The notes beneath the pieces are model-generated. The model ran no database searches and was not told the DNA's origin. It saw only the letters and a program-made list of their open reading frames with translations. This document shows, one piece after another, positions 1-6,702 of a stretch of 21,657 bases of DNA. The DNA is taken from NCBI GenBank assembly GCA_003486285.1, contig DNGH01000310.1:1-21657 (forward strand), given 5' to 3'. This DNA comes from Actinomycetota bacterium. GTDB lineage: Bacteria > Actinomycetota > Acidimicrobiia > Spongiisociales > UBA11373. Position numbers and translations under genes: made by a program. Each line of letters opens with the position of its first letter. The stretch's first letter is position 1.

Positions 1-2
1 CC

Positions 3-107
3 ATGTATCGCAATCGTGAGCGGACCACTCGCATCATCGTGATCTTCGTTTCGGTGATGGTGATCCTCTCGATGATCATCCCCTTCGTGCAGGCGTTGCG
101 GGGGTGA
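3..107 (+). CDS. 34-residue single-pass membrane peptide, or the end of a longer upstream gene
   Basis: The frame runs from an ATG at position 3 to a TGA whose bases overlap the GTG start of trmI (GTGA, 104-107). The peptide begins MYRNRERTTR, a basic stretch, followed by an uninterrupted hydrophobic segment (IIVIFVSVMVILSMIIPFV, about residues 11-29) and a short tail. This is the pattern of a small inner-membrane protein with a cytoplasmic N-terminus. The 4-base overlap implies translational coupling with trmI. Because the window starts two bases before the ATG, I cannot see a ribosome binding site or exclude that the ATG is internal to a longer protein. No family is recognised. Confidence 0.5.
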   Translation: MYRNRERTTRIIVIFVSVMVILSMIIPFVQALRG

Positions 108-952
108 GTGGCTCCTTCGGCGCCGGTGACCTCTGCCTGCTCCTCGACCCCCGGGGCCGTCGCTACCTCATCGAGATCAAGCCTGGCCAGACCTTCCAGT
201 ATCACGGCGGCCACCTCCGTCACGAGGCTCTGATCGGCCTGGCGCCCGGGAGCATCGCCCTGTCCTCGTCGGGCGGTCGCATCGCAGCGCTGCGCCCCCG
301 TCTCGCCGACTACATCCTCAAGATGCGCCGCGGGGCACAGGTGGTGTACCCCAAGGACATCGGCCCGATAATCCACTGGGCCGACCTCCGGGCCGGCGAT
401 CTCGTCATCGAGGCGGGCAGTGGTTCCGGCGCGCTGACCCTCGCCCTGCTGCGGGCGGTGGGGGAGAGCGGCAGGGTGGTCAGCGTCGAGGTGCGGCCCG
501 ATCACCTCACACACGCCCGCAACACGGTGCGCCGGTTCCTAGGAGGCATCCCTGAGAACCTGGTCTTCGTCGAGGGCCGCGTGGAGGAGGTGCTCCCGGC
601 GTGGTCACCCGATCGCATCGTCCTCGACCTGCCCGAACCGTGGGAGGTGGCGGAACCCGCGGCAGCGGCCCTGGCTCCGGGCGGGATCCTGTGCTCCTAT
701 CTGCCGACGGTGCCGCAGGTGCAGCAACTCCACGACGCCCTGCACAGCACCGGGCGCTTCGTGGCGCTCGAGACCTTCGAGATCATGATCCGCAACTGGA
801 AGGTGCAGGGCAGAGCGGTGCGCCCCGAGAGCCTCATGGTGGGCCACACCGGCTTCATCACGATCGCCCACCACGTGCAGGGGAGTCTGGGCGGAGCACC
901 TCAGGAAGAGGTGTCAGATCTCGGATCTCAGATCCACGAGTCTGACACCTGA
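104..952 (+). CDS. trmI: tRNA (adenine-58-N1)-methyltransferase TrmI
   Basis: A class I SAM-dependent methyltransferase predicted to form m1A58 in the T-loop of tRNAs; it acts in the cytoplasm as a homotetramer in characterised relatives. The N-terminal small domain (about 1-70) precedes the Rossmann domain. The SAM-binding motif I is EAGSGSGAL (103-111), and the motif RIVLDLPEPW holds the expected catalytic Asp. The C-terminal part has the family segment RNWKVQGRAVRPE. The 282-residue length is normal. The GTG start overlaps the preceding stop by 4 bases. The last residues (about EVSDLGSQIHESDT) and the TGA stop are encoded inside a heptamer repeat array, so the tail is probably not conserved. 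In mycobacteria the orthologue Rv2118c also lies next to the proteasome ATPase gene. Confidence 0.93.
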   Translation: MSGSFGAGDLCLLLDPRGRRYLIEIKPGQTFQYHGGHLRHEALIGLAPGSIALSSSGGRIAALRPRLADYILKMRRGAQVVYPKDIGPIIHWADLRAGDLVIEAGSGSGALTLALLRAVGESGRVVSVEVRPDHLTHARNTVRRFLGGIPENLVFVEGRVEEVLPAWSPDRIVLDLPEPWEVAEPAAAALAPGGILCSYLPTVPQVQQLHDALHSTGRFVALETFEIMIRNWKVQGRAVRPESLMVGHTGFITIAHHVQGSLGGAPQEEVSDLGSQIHESDT

Positions 953-969
953 TACCTGACACCTGATGC
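911..969. repeat. Heptamer repeat locus 1 (CTGAYAC units, with one inverted unit)
   Basis: Four direct 7-bp units lie end to end at 942-969 (CTGACAC, CTGATAC, CTGACAC, CTGATGC). One inverted unit, GTGTCAG, lies at 911-917, so 909-918 (AGGTGTCAGA) and 941-950 (TCTGACACCT) are exact 10-bp inverted arms around a 22-base loop. Because 7 is not a multiple of 3 and each unit carries TGA, successive units put a stop in every frame of the plus strand. The trmI stop (950-952) is one of these. The same unit recurs at 8064-8172. Confidence 0.85.
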
Positions 970-971
970 CT

Positions 972-990
972 ACCGGGCCGCAGGCCCGGT
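972..990. terminator. Hairpin between convergent trmI and ferredoxin genes
   Basis: A perfect 8-bp stem, ACCGGGCC (972-979) with GGCCCGGT (983-990), closes on a GCA loop. It sits between two convergent genes and its last base is in the ferredoxin stop codon. There is no T-tract on either side, so it would be a U-less hairpin terminator, a type often proposed in actinobacteria. The pairing is seen directly; the termination role is inferred. Confidence 0.6.
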
Positions 991-1235
991 TACGGCTCGA
1001 TGAAGATGCACTCGCCGGGGCACTCCTCGGCGGCCTCCACGACGACGTCTTCCTGGCCGGCCGGCACGGCAGCCATCCCCTGAGCGCCCTGGGGATTCCC
1101 CTTGGCGGTGGCGAAGACCTTGTCTCCTTCGCGCACGTACGCGAGGCCATCGTCCAGCAACACGAACACGTCGGGGGCGATTTCCTCGCACAGCCCGTCG
1201 CCCGTGCAGAGGTCCTGGTCGATCCATACCTTCAT
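990..1235 (-). CDS. Small low-potential ferredoxin (single Fe-S cluster)
   Basis: An 81-residue soluble electron carrier of the actinobacterial 3Fe-4S/4Fe-4S ferredoxin type. Cysteines are at 10 and 16 (CTGDGLC), then 72 and 76 (ECPGECIF). The position that holds the second Cys in a classic CxxCxxC motif is Asp13. This fits a 3Fe-4S cluster, or a 4Fe-4S cluster with an Asp ligand as in Pyrococcus ferredoxin. The C-terminal CPGECI is typical of the family, whose members often serve P450s or other oxygenases. I chose the ATG at 1235 (MKVWIDQDLC) because a GGAG lies 6 bases upstream and a promoter fits just before it; a longer frame upstream has no family similarity. No redox partner is adjacent. 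Confidence 0.9.
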   Translation of the reverse strand: MKVWIDQDLCTGDGLCEEIAPDVFVLLDDGLAYVREGDKVFATAKGNPQGAQGMAAVPAGQEDVVVEAAEECPGECIFIEP

Positions 1236-1264
1236 GGCTACTCCGGTCGCAGTCTGACGTGACG

Positions 1265-1292
1265 AGTGTACCCGAGGGGTGCTGCGACTCAA
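1265..1292 (-). promoter_or_regulatory. Candidate promoter of the ferredoxin gene
   Basis: Read on the minus strand, TTGAGT (1292-1287) and TACACT (1270-1265) are separated by 16 bases. This is a reasonable match to -35/-10 elements of a housekeeping sigma factor. It would give a leader of about 20-25 bases containing the GGAG ribosome binding site. The assignment is by motif only. Confidence 0.5.
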
Positions 1293-1335
1293 CTACGCCT
1301 CATCTGATACTCCGTGAGATAGGCGACCGCGCTCG

Positions 1336-1341
1336 TATACT
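1336..1341 (+). promoter_or_regulatory. Candidate -10 element for the arc-dop-pup-prcBA operon
   Basis: TATACT lies in the 191-base gap between the divergent ferredoxin and arc genes and is the best -10-like hexamer facing arc. I see no convincing -35 about 17 bases upstream. If used, it leaves a leader of about 80 bases before arc, much longer than the near-leaderless starts elsewhere in the window. Confidence 0.35.
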
Positions 1342-1426
1342 CGGCCTCAGGCCGGGCCGATCCCGGTCATGAGTCGTTCCTGGCGGGTGCGTCGGCGTGC
1401 ATCGCCAGGGGGAGCACGGGGTGGAA

Positions 1427-3142
1427 ATGGCCGAACCGACATCCGACGAGCTCCGCGGCACCATCCGCATGCTCGAGGAGGAGATCGCCATCCTCCGCCG
1501 CCGCCTCCAGGACGCCCCGCGCCGGGTGCGGGTCCTCGAGGAACGGCTCCTCGAGGCCAAAGGACGGCTCAGCCAGGCGGTCACGCAGAACGAGCGCCTT
1601 TCCGCTGCACTCGAGGAGACCAGGGAGCAGCTCGCGGTGCTCCGCGACGAGGTCGAGAAACTCACCGCGCCACCCAACGCCTTTGGCGTGGTCCAGGGCG
1701 TCAACACCGACGGCACCCTCGATGTCCTCACCGGGGGCCGGAAGCTCCGGGTCAACGTCGAGCCGAGCATCGAGGTGAAGCAGTTGGAGCACGGCCAGGA
1801 GGTCCTGCTCAACGAGGCGATGAACGTCATCGACGTCCGCTCCTTCGAGCCCACCGGCGAGGTGGTGACGATCAAGGAGATCCTGGGGGAGGGGCGAGTC
1901 ATCGTCCTGGCCCGCGCCGACGAGGAGCGGGTGGTGGAACTGGCCGGACCGATGCGCACGGCCTTCCTGCGGGTCGGCGATCACGTCCGCGTCGATCTCC
2001 GCAGCGGCATGGTGCTGGAGCGGCTGATCCGCCCCGAGGTGGAGGAGTTGGTACTCGAAGAGGTGCCCGACGTCTCCTACGAGCAGATCGGGGGACTGCG
2101 GGATCAGATCGAGACGATCCGTGACGCCGTCGAACTGCCGTACGTCCACAAGCAACTCTTCGAGGAGTACGGCCTGGCCGCACCCAAGGGTGTGCTGTTG
2201 TACGGACCTCCCGGTTGCGGCAAGACCCTCATCGCCAAGGCCGTGGCGAATGCACTGGCGCGGGCCGTCGCCGAGAAGACCGGGAGCGAGGACGCCCGCT
2301 CGTACTTCCTCAACATCAAGGGTCCCGAGCTGCTCAACAAGTACGTCGGTGAGACCGAACGGCAGATTCGCCTGATCTTCGCCCGGGCCAAGGAGAAGTC
2401 CGACGAGGGTGTGCCGGTGATCGTCTTCTTCGACGAGATGGACTCGCTGTTCCGCACCCGCGGCACCGGCATTTCATCGGACGTCGAGTCCACGATCGTG
2501 CCGCAGTTGCTCTCCGAACTGGACGGCGTGGAAGCGCTCAAGAACGTGATCGTGATCGGCGCCTCCAACCGCGAGGACCTGATCGACCCGGCGATCCTGC
2601 GACCCGGCCGGCTCGACGTCAAGATCAAGATCGAGCGCCCCAACGAGGAGGCGGCACGCCAGATCTTCGGGATCTACCTCGATCCCAGGGTGCCGTTCGA
2701 CGCCGAGGAACTCGCCGCGACCGGTGGGGACCGTGAGGCGATGCGGCAGAACATGATCACCGCCGTGGTGAAGGCGATGTATGCCACCACCGTGGAGAAC
2801 CGCTTCCTCGAGGTCACCTACGCCAACGCCGACAAGGAGGTCCTCTTCTTCAAGGACTTCGCGTCGGGGGCGATGATCGAGAATGTGGTGCGCCGGGCCA
2901 AGAAGGAGGCCATAAAGCGCGAGATCCAGCACGGGACGCGCGGGGTGCGCTCCGCGGACCTGGTGGCGGCGATCGACCAGGAGTTCCGCGAGCACGAAGA
3001 TCTCCCCAACACCACCAATCCTGACGACTGGGCTCGGATCTCGGGGAAGAAGGGTGAGCGGATCGTATACGTTCGCACCCTGATCGAGGGCGGAGGGGCG
3101 AGCCGATCCATCGAGGCAGTCACCACCGGCCAGTACCTGTGA
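1427..3142 (+). CDS. arc: Proteasome-associated AAA ATPase ARC/Mpa
   Basis: Hexameric ring ATPase that recruits pupylated proteins, unfolds them and feeds them to the 20S proteasome. The N-terminal coiled coil (about 8-80) is the Pup-binding element; a pair of OB-type domains follows, ending near LVLEEVPDVSY. The AAA module has Walker A GPPGCGKT (260-267), Walker B VIVFFDE with Asp336-Glu337, and an RPGRLDVKIKIERP segment. The extreme C-terminus is GQYL, the proteasome-docking tail that inserts into alpha-subunit pockets. I prefer the ATG at 1427 (571 residues). A GTG at 1421 has a better-spaced GGGGGAG, and a GTG at 1397 extends the frame; both remain possible. The stop overlaps the dop start by 4 bases. 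Length and motifs match Mpa closely. Confidence 0.96.
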   Translation: MAEPTSDELRGTIRMLEEEIAILRRRLQDAPRRVRVLEERLLEAKGRLSQAVTQNERLSAALEETREQLAVLRDEVEKLTAPPNAFGVVQGVNTDGTLDVLTGGRKLRVNVEPSIEVKQLEHGQEVLLNEAMNVIDVRSFEPTGEVVTIKEILGEGRVIVLARADEERVVELAGPMRTAFLRVGDHVRVDLRSGMVLERLIRPEVEELVLEEVPDVSYEQIGGLRDQIETIRDAVELPYVHKQLFEEYGLAAPKGVLLYGPPGCGKTLIAKAVANALARAVAEKTGSEDARSYFLNIKGPELLNKYVGETERQIRLIFARAKEKSDEGVPVIVFFDEMDSLFRTRGTGISSDVESTIVPQLLSELDGVEALKNVIVIGASNREDLIDPAILRPGRLDVKIKIERPNEEAARQIFGIYLDPRVPFDAEELAATGGDREAMRQNMITAVVKAMYATTVENRFLEVTYANADKEVLFFKDFASGAMIENVVRRAKKEAIKREIQHGTRGVRSADLVAAIDQEFREHEDLPNTTNPDDWARISGKKGERIVYVRTLIEGGGASRSIEAVTTGQYL

Positions 3143-4635
3143 GAGAGCCGTACGTCCCGGCGGTGCTCGGCACCGAGACGGAGTTCGGCATCACCGTTCG
3201 CAACCAGGCCGACTTCAACCCGGTGGTGGCTTCGAGCATGGTGATCAACTCCTACGCCGGCGCTGCCAGTCGGATCCAATGGTCGTTCGACGAGGAGTCG
3301 CCGGGGCGTGATGCCCGCGGCTTCGGCTACGAGCCGCCCCCCACCGCCGACTACGAGAGCGGGCTGGTCAACGTGGTGCTCGGCAACGGGGCCAGGTTCT
3401 ACGTGGACCATGCCCACCCGGAGTACTCCACACCCGAATGCGTCGATGCCCGCCAGGCCGCCCTCCACGACAAGGCGGGGGAGCTCGTGATGGCCCGGGC
3501 GGTGCTGGCGGCGACGCCGCTGCTCGGCGCCGGACAGAGGCTTTTCGTCTTCAAGAACAACAGCGACGGCAAGGGGAACTCGTATGGCTCGCACGAGAAC
3601 TACCTGGTTCCCCGCGCCGTGCCTTTCAGTGACCTGGTGCGGCATCTCACGGGATTCTTCGTCTCCCGCCAGATCTTCACCGGCGCCGGGAAGGTGGGTG
3701 GCGAGAATGGGCGCCCAGCGGTCGACTACCAGATCACCCAGCGAGCCGACTTCTTCGAGGAGGAGGTCGGGCTGGAGACGACGCTGAAGCGCCCGATCAT
3801 CAACACCCGCGACGAGCCCCACGCCGATCCGACCCGGTATCGCCGGCTCCATGTGATCATCGGCGATGCCAACCTCAGCGAGGTCCAGATCCTGATGAAG
3901 CTTGGGGTCACGTCGGTGATGCTGGCGGCGATCACGGCAGGGAGCCTGGGAGAACCGGTGATCCTCGACGACCCGGTCGATGCGTTGTGGCGCATCAGCC
4001 ACGACCCGACGCTACGCACCGTCGTGCGCACCGCCGAGGGAGCCAGCGCGACCGCGCTCGAGCTGCAGTGGCACTATCACGAGTGGCTGGCGAAACACGT
4101 CGAAGAGCACGGCACCACCGATGCCAACCTCGAGGCGCTCGGGGAGTGGGAGGGAGTGCTCACCGATCTCGAGCACGACCCGGCCTCCACCGCTGATCGC
4201 CTCGACTGGACGGCCAAGCTCCGCATCCTGGAGGCCTATCGCGAGCGCGACCGGCTGCGGTGGACCGATCCCAAGCTGCGCATGCTCGACCTGCAGTATC
4301 ACGATGTCGATCGCGAGCGCAGCCTCCATCGTCGCCTCGCGGAATCGGGTCGGATGCGCCGGTTGTTCAGCGAGGCCGAAGTCCACCGCGCCACGCAGGA
4401 GCCGCCGGAGGAGACCAGGGCCTGGTTCCGGGGGCGGTGTGTCGACAAGTACGGCGACGCGATCGTGGCGGCCAACTGGGACTCGTTGATCTTCGATGCC
4501 GGCGAGGAGTCGCTGAAGCGGGTGCCTATGATGGATCCCCTGCGGGGTACCAGGCAGCTCACGGCGGAGCTCCTCGAGCGCTCCCCCCATGCAGCCGATC
4601 TCATCCAGGCCCTCGAGAACGACCTGAGGAGGTGA
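3139..4635 (+). CDS. dop: Deamidase/depupylase Dop
   Basis: Glutamine-synthetase-like enzyme with two roles: it converts the C-terminal Gln of Pup to Glu, and it cleaves Pup from conjugates. The nucleotide-binding start GTETEFG (11-17) is intact. So is the catalytic Asp90 in YVDHAHPEYS, and the INTRDEPHAD segment shared with PafA. The insert ESPGRDARGF (53-62) is the conserved Dop loop, absent from PafA, and is the main reason for calling this paralogue Dop. At 498 residues it is the usual size. The GTG start lies in a GTGA overlap with arc and has no clear Shine-Dalgarno, suggesting translational coupling. Pup follows after 3 bases, so the modifying enzyme and its substrate are made from one transcript. 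Confidence 0.96.
   Translation: MREPYVPAVLGTETEFGITVRNQADFNPVVASSMVINSYAGAASRIQWSFDEESPGRDARGFGYEPPPTADYESGLVNVVLGNGARFYVDHAHPEYSTPECVDARQAALHDKAGELVMARAVLAATPLLGAGQRLFVFKNNSDGKGNSYGSHENYLVPRAVPFSDLVRHLTGFFVSRQIFTGAGKVGGENGRPAVDYQITQRADFFEEEVGLETTLKRPIINTRDEPHADPTRYRRLHVIIGDANLSEVQILMKLGVTSVMLAAITAGSLGEPVILDDPVDALWRISHDPTLRTVVRTAEGASATALELQWHYHEWLAKHVEEHGTTDANLEALGEWEGVLTDLEHDPASTADRLDWTAKLRILEAYRERDRLRWTDPKLRMLDLQYHDVDRERSLHRRLAESGRMRRLFSEAEVHRATQEPPEETRAWFRGRCVDKYGDAIVAANWDSLIFDAGEESLKRVPMMDPLRGTRQLTAELLERSPHAADLIQALENDLRR
4626..4635 (+). promoter_or_regulatory. Strong ribosome binding site of pup
   Basis: GAGGAGGTGA ends exactly at the dop stop codon. Its AGGAGG core sits 6 bases from the GTG of pup. 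It is the strongest Shine-Dalgarno I see inside the operon, which fits the need to make Pup in excess over the enzymes. It also fixes the pup start. Confidence 0.75.
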
Positions 4636-4638
4636 CCC

Positions 4639-4833
4639 GTGGCCGAACAGGAACGCAGGCAGACCAGACGCAGCGACGCGCCCCAGGAGCAAGAAGGGGC
4701 GGCCACACAGGGCACGCACCACGCTGAAGAACTCACGGAGAAGATCGACGATCTGCTCGACGAGATCGATTCGGTGCTCGAGGAGAACGCCGAGGAGTTC
4801 GTGAAGAACTACGTCCAGAAGGGCGGTCAGTGA
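4639..4833 (+). CDS. pup: Prokaryotic ubiquitin-like protein Pup
   Basis: A 64-residue intrinsically disordered protein tag. The N-terminal half is polar (EQERRQTRRSDAPQ). The C-terminal half is the helix-forming, ARC-binding segment (about 28-52, rich in L, D and E), leading to VKNYVQKGGQ. It ends in Gln64, so it must be deamidated by Dop to Glu before PafA can ligate it. Lys61 precedes the Gly-Gly. The GTG start is set by the strong upstream ribosome binding site. The stop overlaps prcB by 4 bases (GTGA). Size and ending are diagnostic, so the call is secure although the N-terminus is poorly conserved in the family. Confidence 0.97.
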   Translation: MAEQERRQTRRSDAPQEQEGAATQGTHHAEELTEKIDDLLDEIDSVLEENAEEFVKNYVQKGGQ

Positions 4834-5624
4834 GCCAGCAGCCACCTGCTCCGCTCCCCATGGAGGCGGTGACCCCGGCGGGCAGCTTTGCCGCACTGCT
4901 GCGCCTCCACGGGCTCGGGCCGCGCTGGGATCTTCCCGCGGGCGGCGGCCGCCTCGATCCCCCCGAGGGAACCACCGTCCTGGCGTTCCGCTACGCCGAC
5001 GGGGTGGTAATGGCGGGTGACCGTCGCGCCACTGCCGGCAACGTCATCGCCCACCGCCGGGTGCAGAAGGTGTTTCCCGCCGACGGCTTCAGTGCAGTGG
5101 CAACCGCCGGGGTCGCCGGGATCGCCCTCGAGCTGGTGCGCCTGTTCCAGACCGAGCTGGAGCACTACGAAAAGCTCGAAGGCCGCCGGCTCAGCGTCAC
5201 CGGAAAGGCCAACCACCTCGCCTCGATGGTGCGTGGCCAGCTTCCCATGGCATTCCAGGGGCTGGTCGTGATCCCGCTGTTCTGCGGGTACGACGAACAG
5301 GAGAAGACCGGACGCCTCTACTCCTACGACGTGGTCGGCGGTTCCTACGAGGAGACCGACTACGCCACCGAGGGCTCCGGCGGGCGCGACGCCCGGTTGT
5401 ATCTGCGCGGGGCCTTCAGCCCCGACATGGCCGAGGCGGCCGCCATCGACCTGGCGGTGGCTGCCCTGGTCTCCGCCGCCGAGGAGGACACCGGCACCGG
5501 TGGACCGGATCTGCGCCGGGAGATCTATCCCAACGTGGTGACGGTGTCGGCGGCCGGATTTGCCGAGATCGCCGAAGACCGCATCGCCGAGGCCGCCCGT
5601 CGCGCCATGGAGCGTGCCCGATGA
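4830..5624 (+). CDS. prcB: 20S proteasome beta subunit PrcB
   Basis: Catalytic N-terminal-nucleophile hydrolase forming the two inner heptameric rings of the 20S core. It is made as a 264-residue precursor. The propeptide ends PPEG (residue 47) and autocatalytic cleavage would expose Thr48 (TTVLAF) as the active-site nucleophile. In mature numbering the other catalytic residues are Asp17 (Asp64, in MAGDRRAT) and Lys33 (Lys80, in RRVQK). The segment LEHYEKLEG and the later GTGGPDLRREIYP match mycobacterial PrcB. The 47-residue propeptide is of ordinary length. Start and stop both overlap the neighbouring genes by 4 bases (GTGA with pup, ATGA with prcA), which supports coordinated production of the two subunits. 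Confidence 0.96.
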   Translation: MSQQPPAPLPMEAVTPAGSFAALLRLHGLGPRWDLPAGGGRLDPPEGTTVLAFRYADGVVMAGDRRATAGNVIAHRRVQKVFPADGFSAVATAGVAGIALELVRLFQTELEHYEKLEGRRLSVTGKANHLASMVRGQLPMAFQGLVVIPLFCGYDEQEKTGRLYSYDVVGGSYEETDYATEGSGGRDARLYLRGAFSPDMAEAAAIDLAVAALVSAAEEDTGTGGPDLRREIYPNVVTVSAAGFAEIAEDRIAEAARRAMERAR

Positions 5625-6286
5625 CGATGCCGTTCTACGTCCCACCCGAGCAGTTGATGAAGGATCGGGCGGAGTACGCCCGCAAGGGCATCGCCCGGGG
5701 CCGTTCGATCGTCGCGGTGCAGTACGCCGAAGGCATCCTGATCCTCGGAGAGAACCCGAGTGGCGCCCTACAGAAGATCTCCGAGCTGTACGACAAGGTG
5801 GCGTTTGCCGGCGTCGGCAAGTACACCGAGTTCGAGCAGTTGCGGATCGGAGGGATCCGCCGCGCCGACCTCACCGGTTACGCCTACTCCCGCGAGGACG
5901 TCACCGCCAGGAGTCTCGCCAATGCCTATGCGCAGACCCTGGGGCACATCTTCACCCAGGAGGTCAAGCCCTACGAGGTCGAGATCATGGTCGTGGAGGT
6001 GGGGGAGAGTCCGGAGGACGACCGCATCTTCCGGATCACCTATGACGGCACCCTCTACGACGAGCGACGCTATGCCGCCATCGGCGGGGCCGCCGAGGCG
6101 TTGGTGTCCCACCTGGCGGCCTCGTATCGCGACGGTGCGCCGCTCGGTGATGCCATCGGCTGGGCGAAGGCGGCGTGCACTGCGGTGATCGACGAGAACG
6201 GCCCGGTGGCATGGGAGGCGGCCGTCGTCGAGCGGACCGACCGGCGCCGCGCTTTCCGCCGCCTGGATCCTGCGACGCTCGGCTAG
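5621..6286 (+). CDS. prcA: 20S proteasome alpha subunit PrcA
   Basis: Structural subunit forming the outer rings, with the gated pore and the docking pockets for the ARC C-terminus. The N-terminus MTMPFYVPPEQLMKDR is the gating segment and helix H0 region. The next segments, ARKGIARGRSIVAV, ENPSGALQKISELYDKV and SLANAYAQTLGHIF, are strongly characteristic of PrcA. It lacks an N-terminal nucleophile, as expected. At 221 residues it is shorter than M. tuberculosis PrcA, which carries a longer C-terminal tail; here the protein ends soon after RRAFRRLDPATLG. The stop TAG lies in the palindrome CTAG (6283-6286), which is also the stop of the convergent DUF2007-like gene. Confidence 0.96.
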   Translation: MTMPFYVPPEQLMKDRAEYARKGIARGRSIVAVQYAEGILILGENPSGALQKISELYDKVAFAGVGKYTEFEQLRIGGIRRADLTGYAYSREDVTARSLANAYAQTLGHIFTQEVKPYEVEIMVVEVGESPEDDRIFRITYDGTLYDERRYAAIGGAAEALVSHLAASYRDGAPLGDAIGWAKAACTAVIDENGPVAWEAAVVERTDRRRAFRRLDPATLG

Positions 6287-6636
6287 AACCGCGTAGCCAC
6301 CAGCCACAGGGCCACGAGCCCGACCGCGGTGCCGATCGCCGTCGCCACCAGCCACGGTGGCAGGTCGCCCGAACCGGGGGGCTGCGGGGGCGCCACCAGG
6401 GTGAGATCCCGGCTCGGCCCCTCGGCGGTGAGGATCTCGACCGCATCCTCCCAGGCCGACTCGGGGATCCAGAGCTCGGTCACCGCCCAGTCGCCCACCG
6501 TGACCACGTAGGGCCCCAGAGACTCGCCTTGGAGTTGCACCGGGATCCCGGCGGAGTCCAGGAGCGCGGCGTAGACGCGGGCTGCGGAGGGGTCGGCCAC
6601 CTCGGCCAGCTTCACCAATCGATCCGATCCGCTCAC
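6283..6636 (-). CDS. DUF2007-like tail-anchored membrane protein
   Basis: A 117-residue protein on the opposite strand inside the proteasome locus. Residues about 7-72 (LVKLAEVADPSAARVYAALLDSAGIPV and the following ELWIPESAWEDAVEIL) look like the small DUF2007 fold, in which helices and strands pack around a pattern of acidic-to-hydrophobic repeats. A Pro/Gly-rich linker (about 82-93) leads to one transmembrane helix (about 94-115), and the protein ends two residues later. It therefore resembles a tail-anchored protein with a cytoplasmic domain. The function of DUF2007 proteins is not established. The GTG start is preceded, 6 bases away, by TACCCT and no Shine-Dalgarno, suggesting a leaderless mRNA. 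Its stop overlaps prcA and it diverges from pafA. Confidence 0.75.
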   Translation of the reverse strand: MSGSDRLVKLAEVADPSAARVYAALLDSAGIPVQLQGESLGPYVVTVGDWAVTELWIPESAWEDAVEILTAEGPSRDLTLVAPPQPPGSGDLPPWLVATAIGTAVGLVALWLVATRF

Positions 6637-6642
6637 CAGGCC

Positions 6643-6694
6643 AGGGTACCGATTGGCTCCGCCTACCCCGCAAGCGCACCGGGTTCGTTACCCT
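6643..6694. promoter_or_regulatory. Divergent promoter region between the DUF2007-like gene and pafA
   Basis: Only 66 bases separate the two divergent start codons. Each start is preceded by the same hexamer: TACCCT at 6689-6694 on the plus strand, 8 bases before the pafA ATG; and TACCCT on the minus strand (AGGGTA, 6643-6648), 6 bases before the GTG of the DUF2007-like gene. Neither gene has a Shine-Dalgarno sequence. The spacing fits -10 elements of leaderless transcripts. About 40 bases lie between the two hexamers, so their upstream regions overlap. No clear -35 is visible. Confidence 0.5.
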
Positions 6695-6702
6695 CGCCAG
6701 CA

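Noticed and set aside
2818..4002. A 394-codon minus-strand frame opposite arc and dop
   Set aside because: Shadow of dop; composition is typical of GC-rich antisense frames, and dop is certain from its catalytic motifs.
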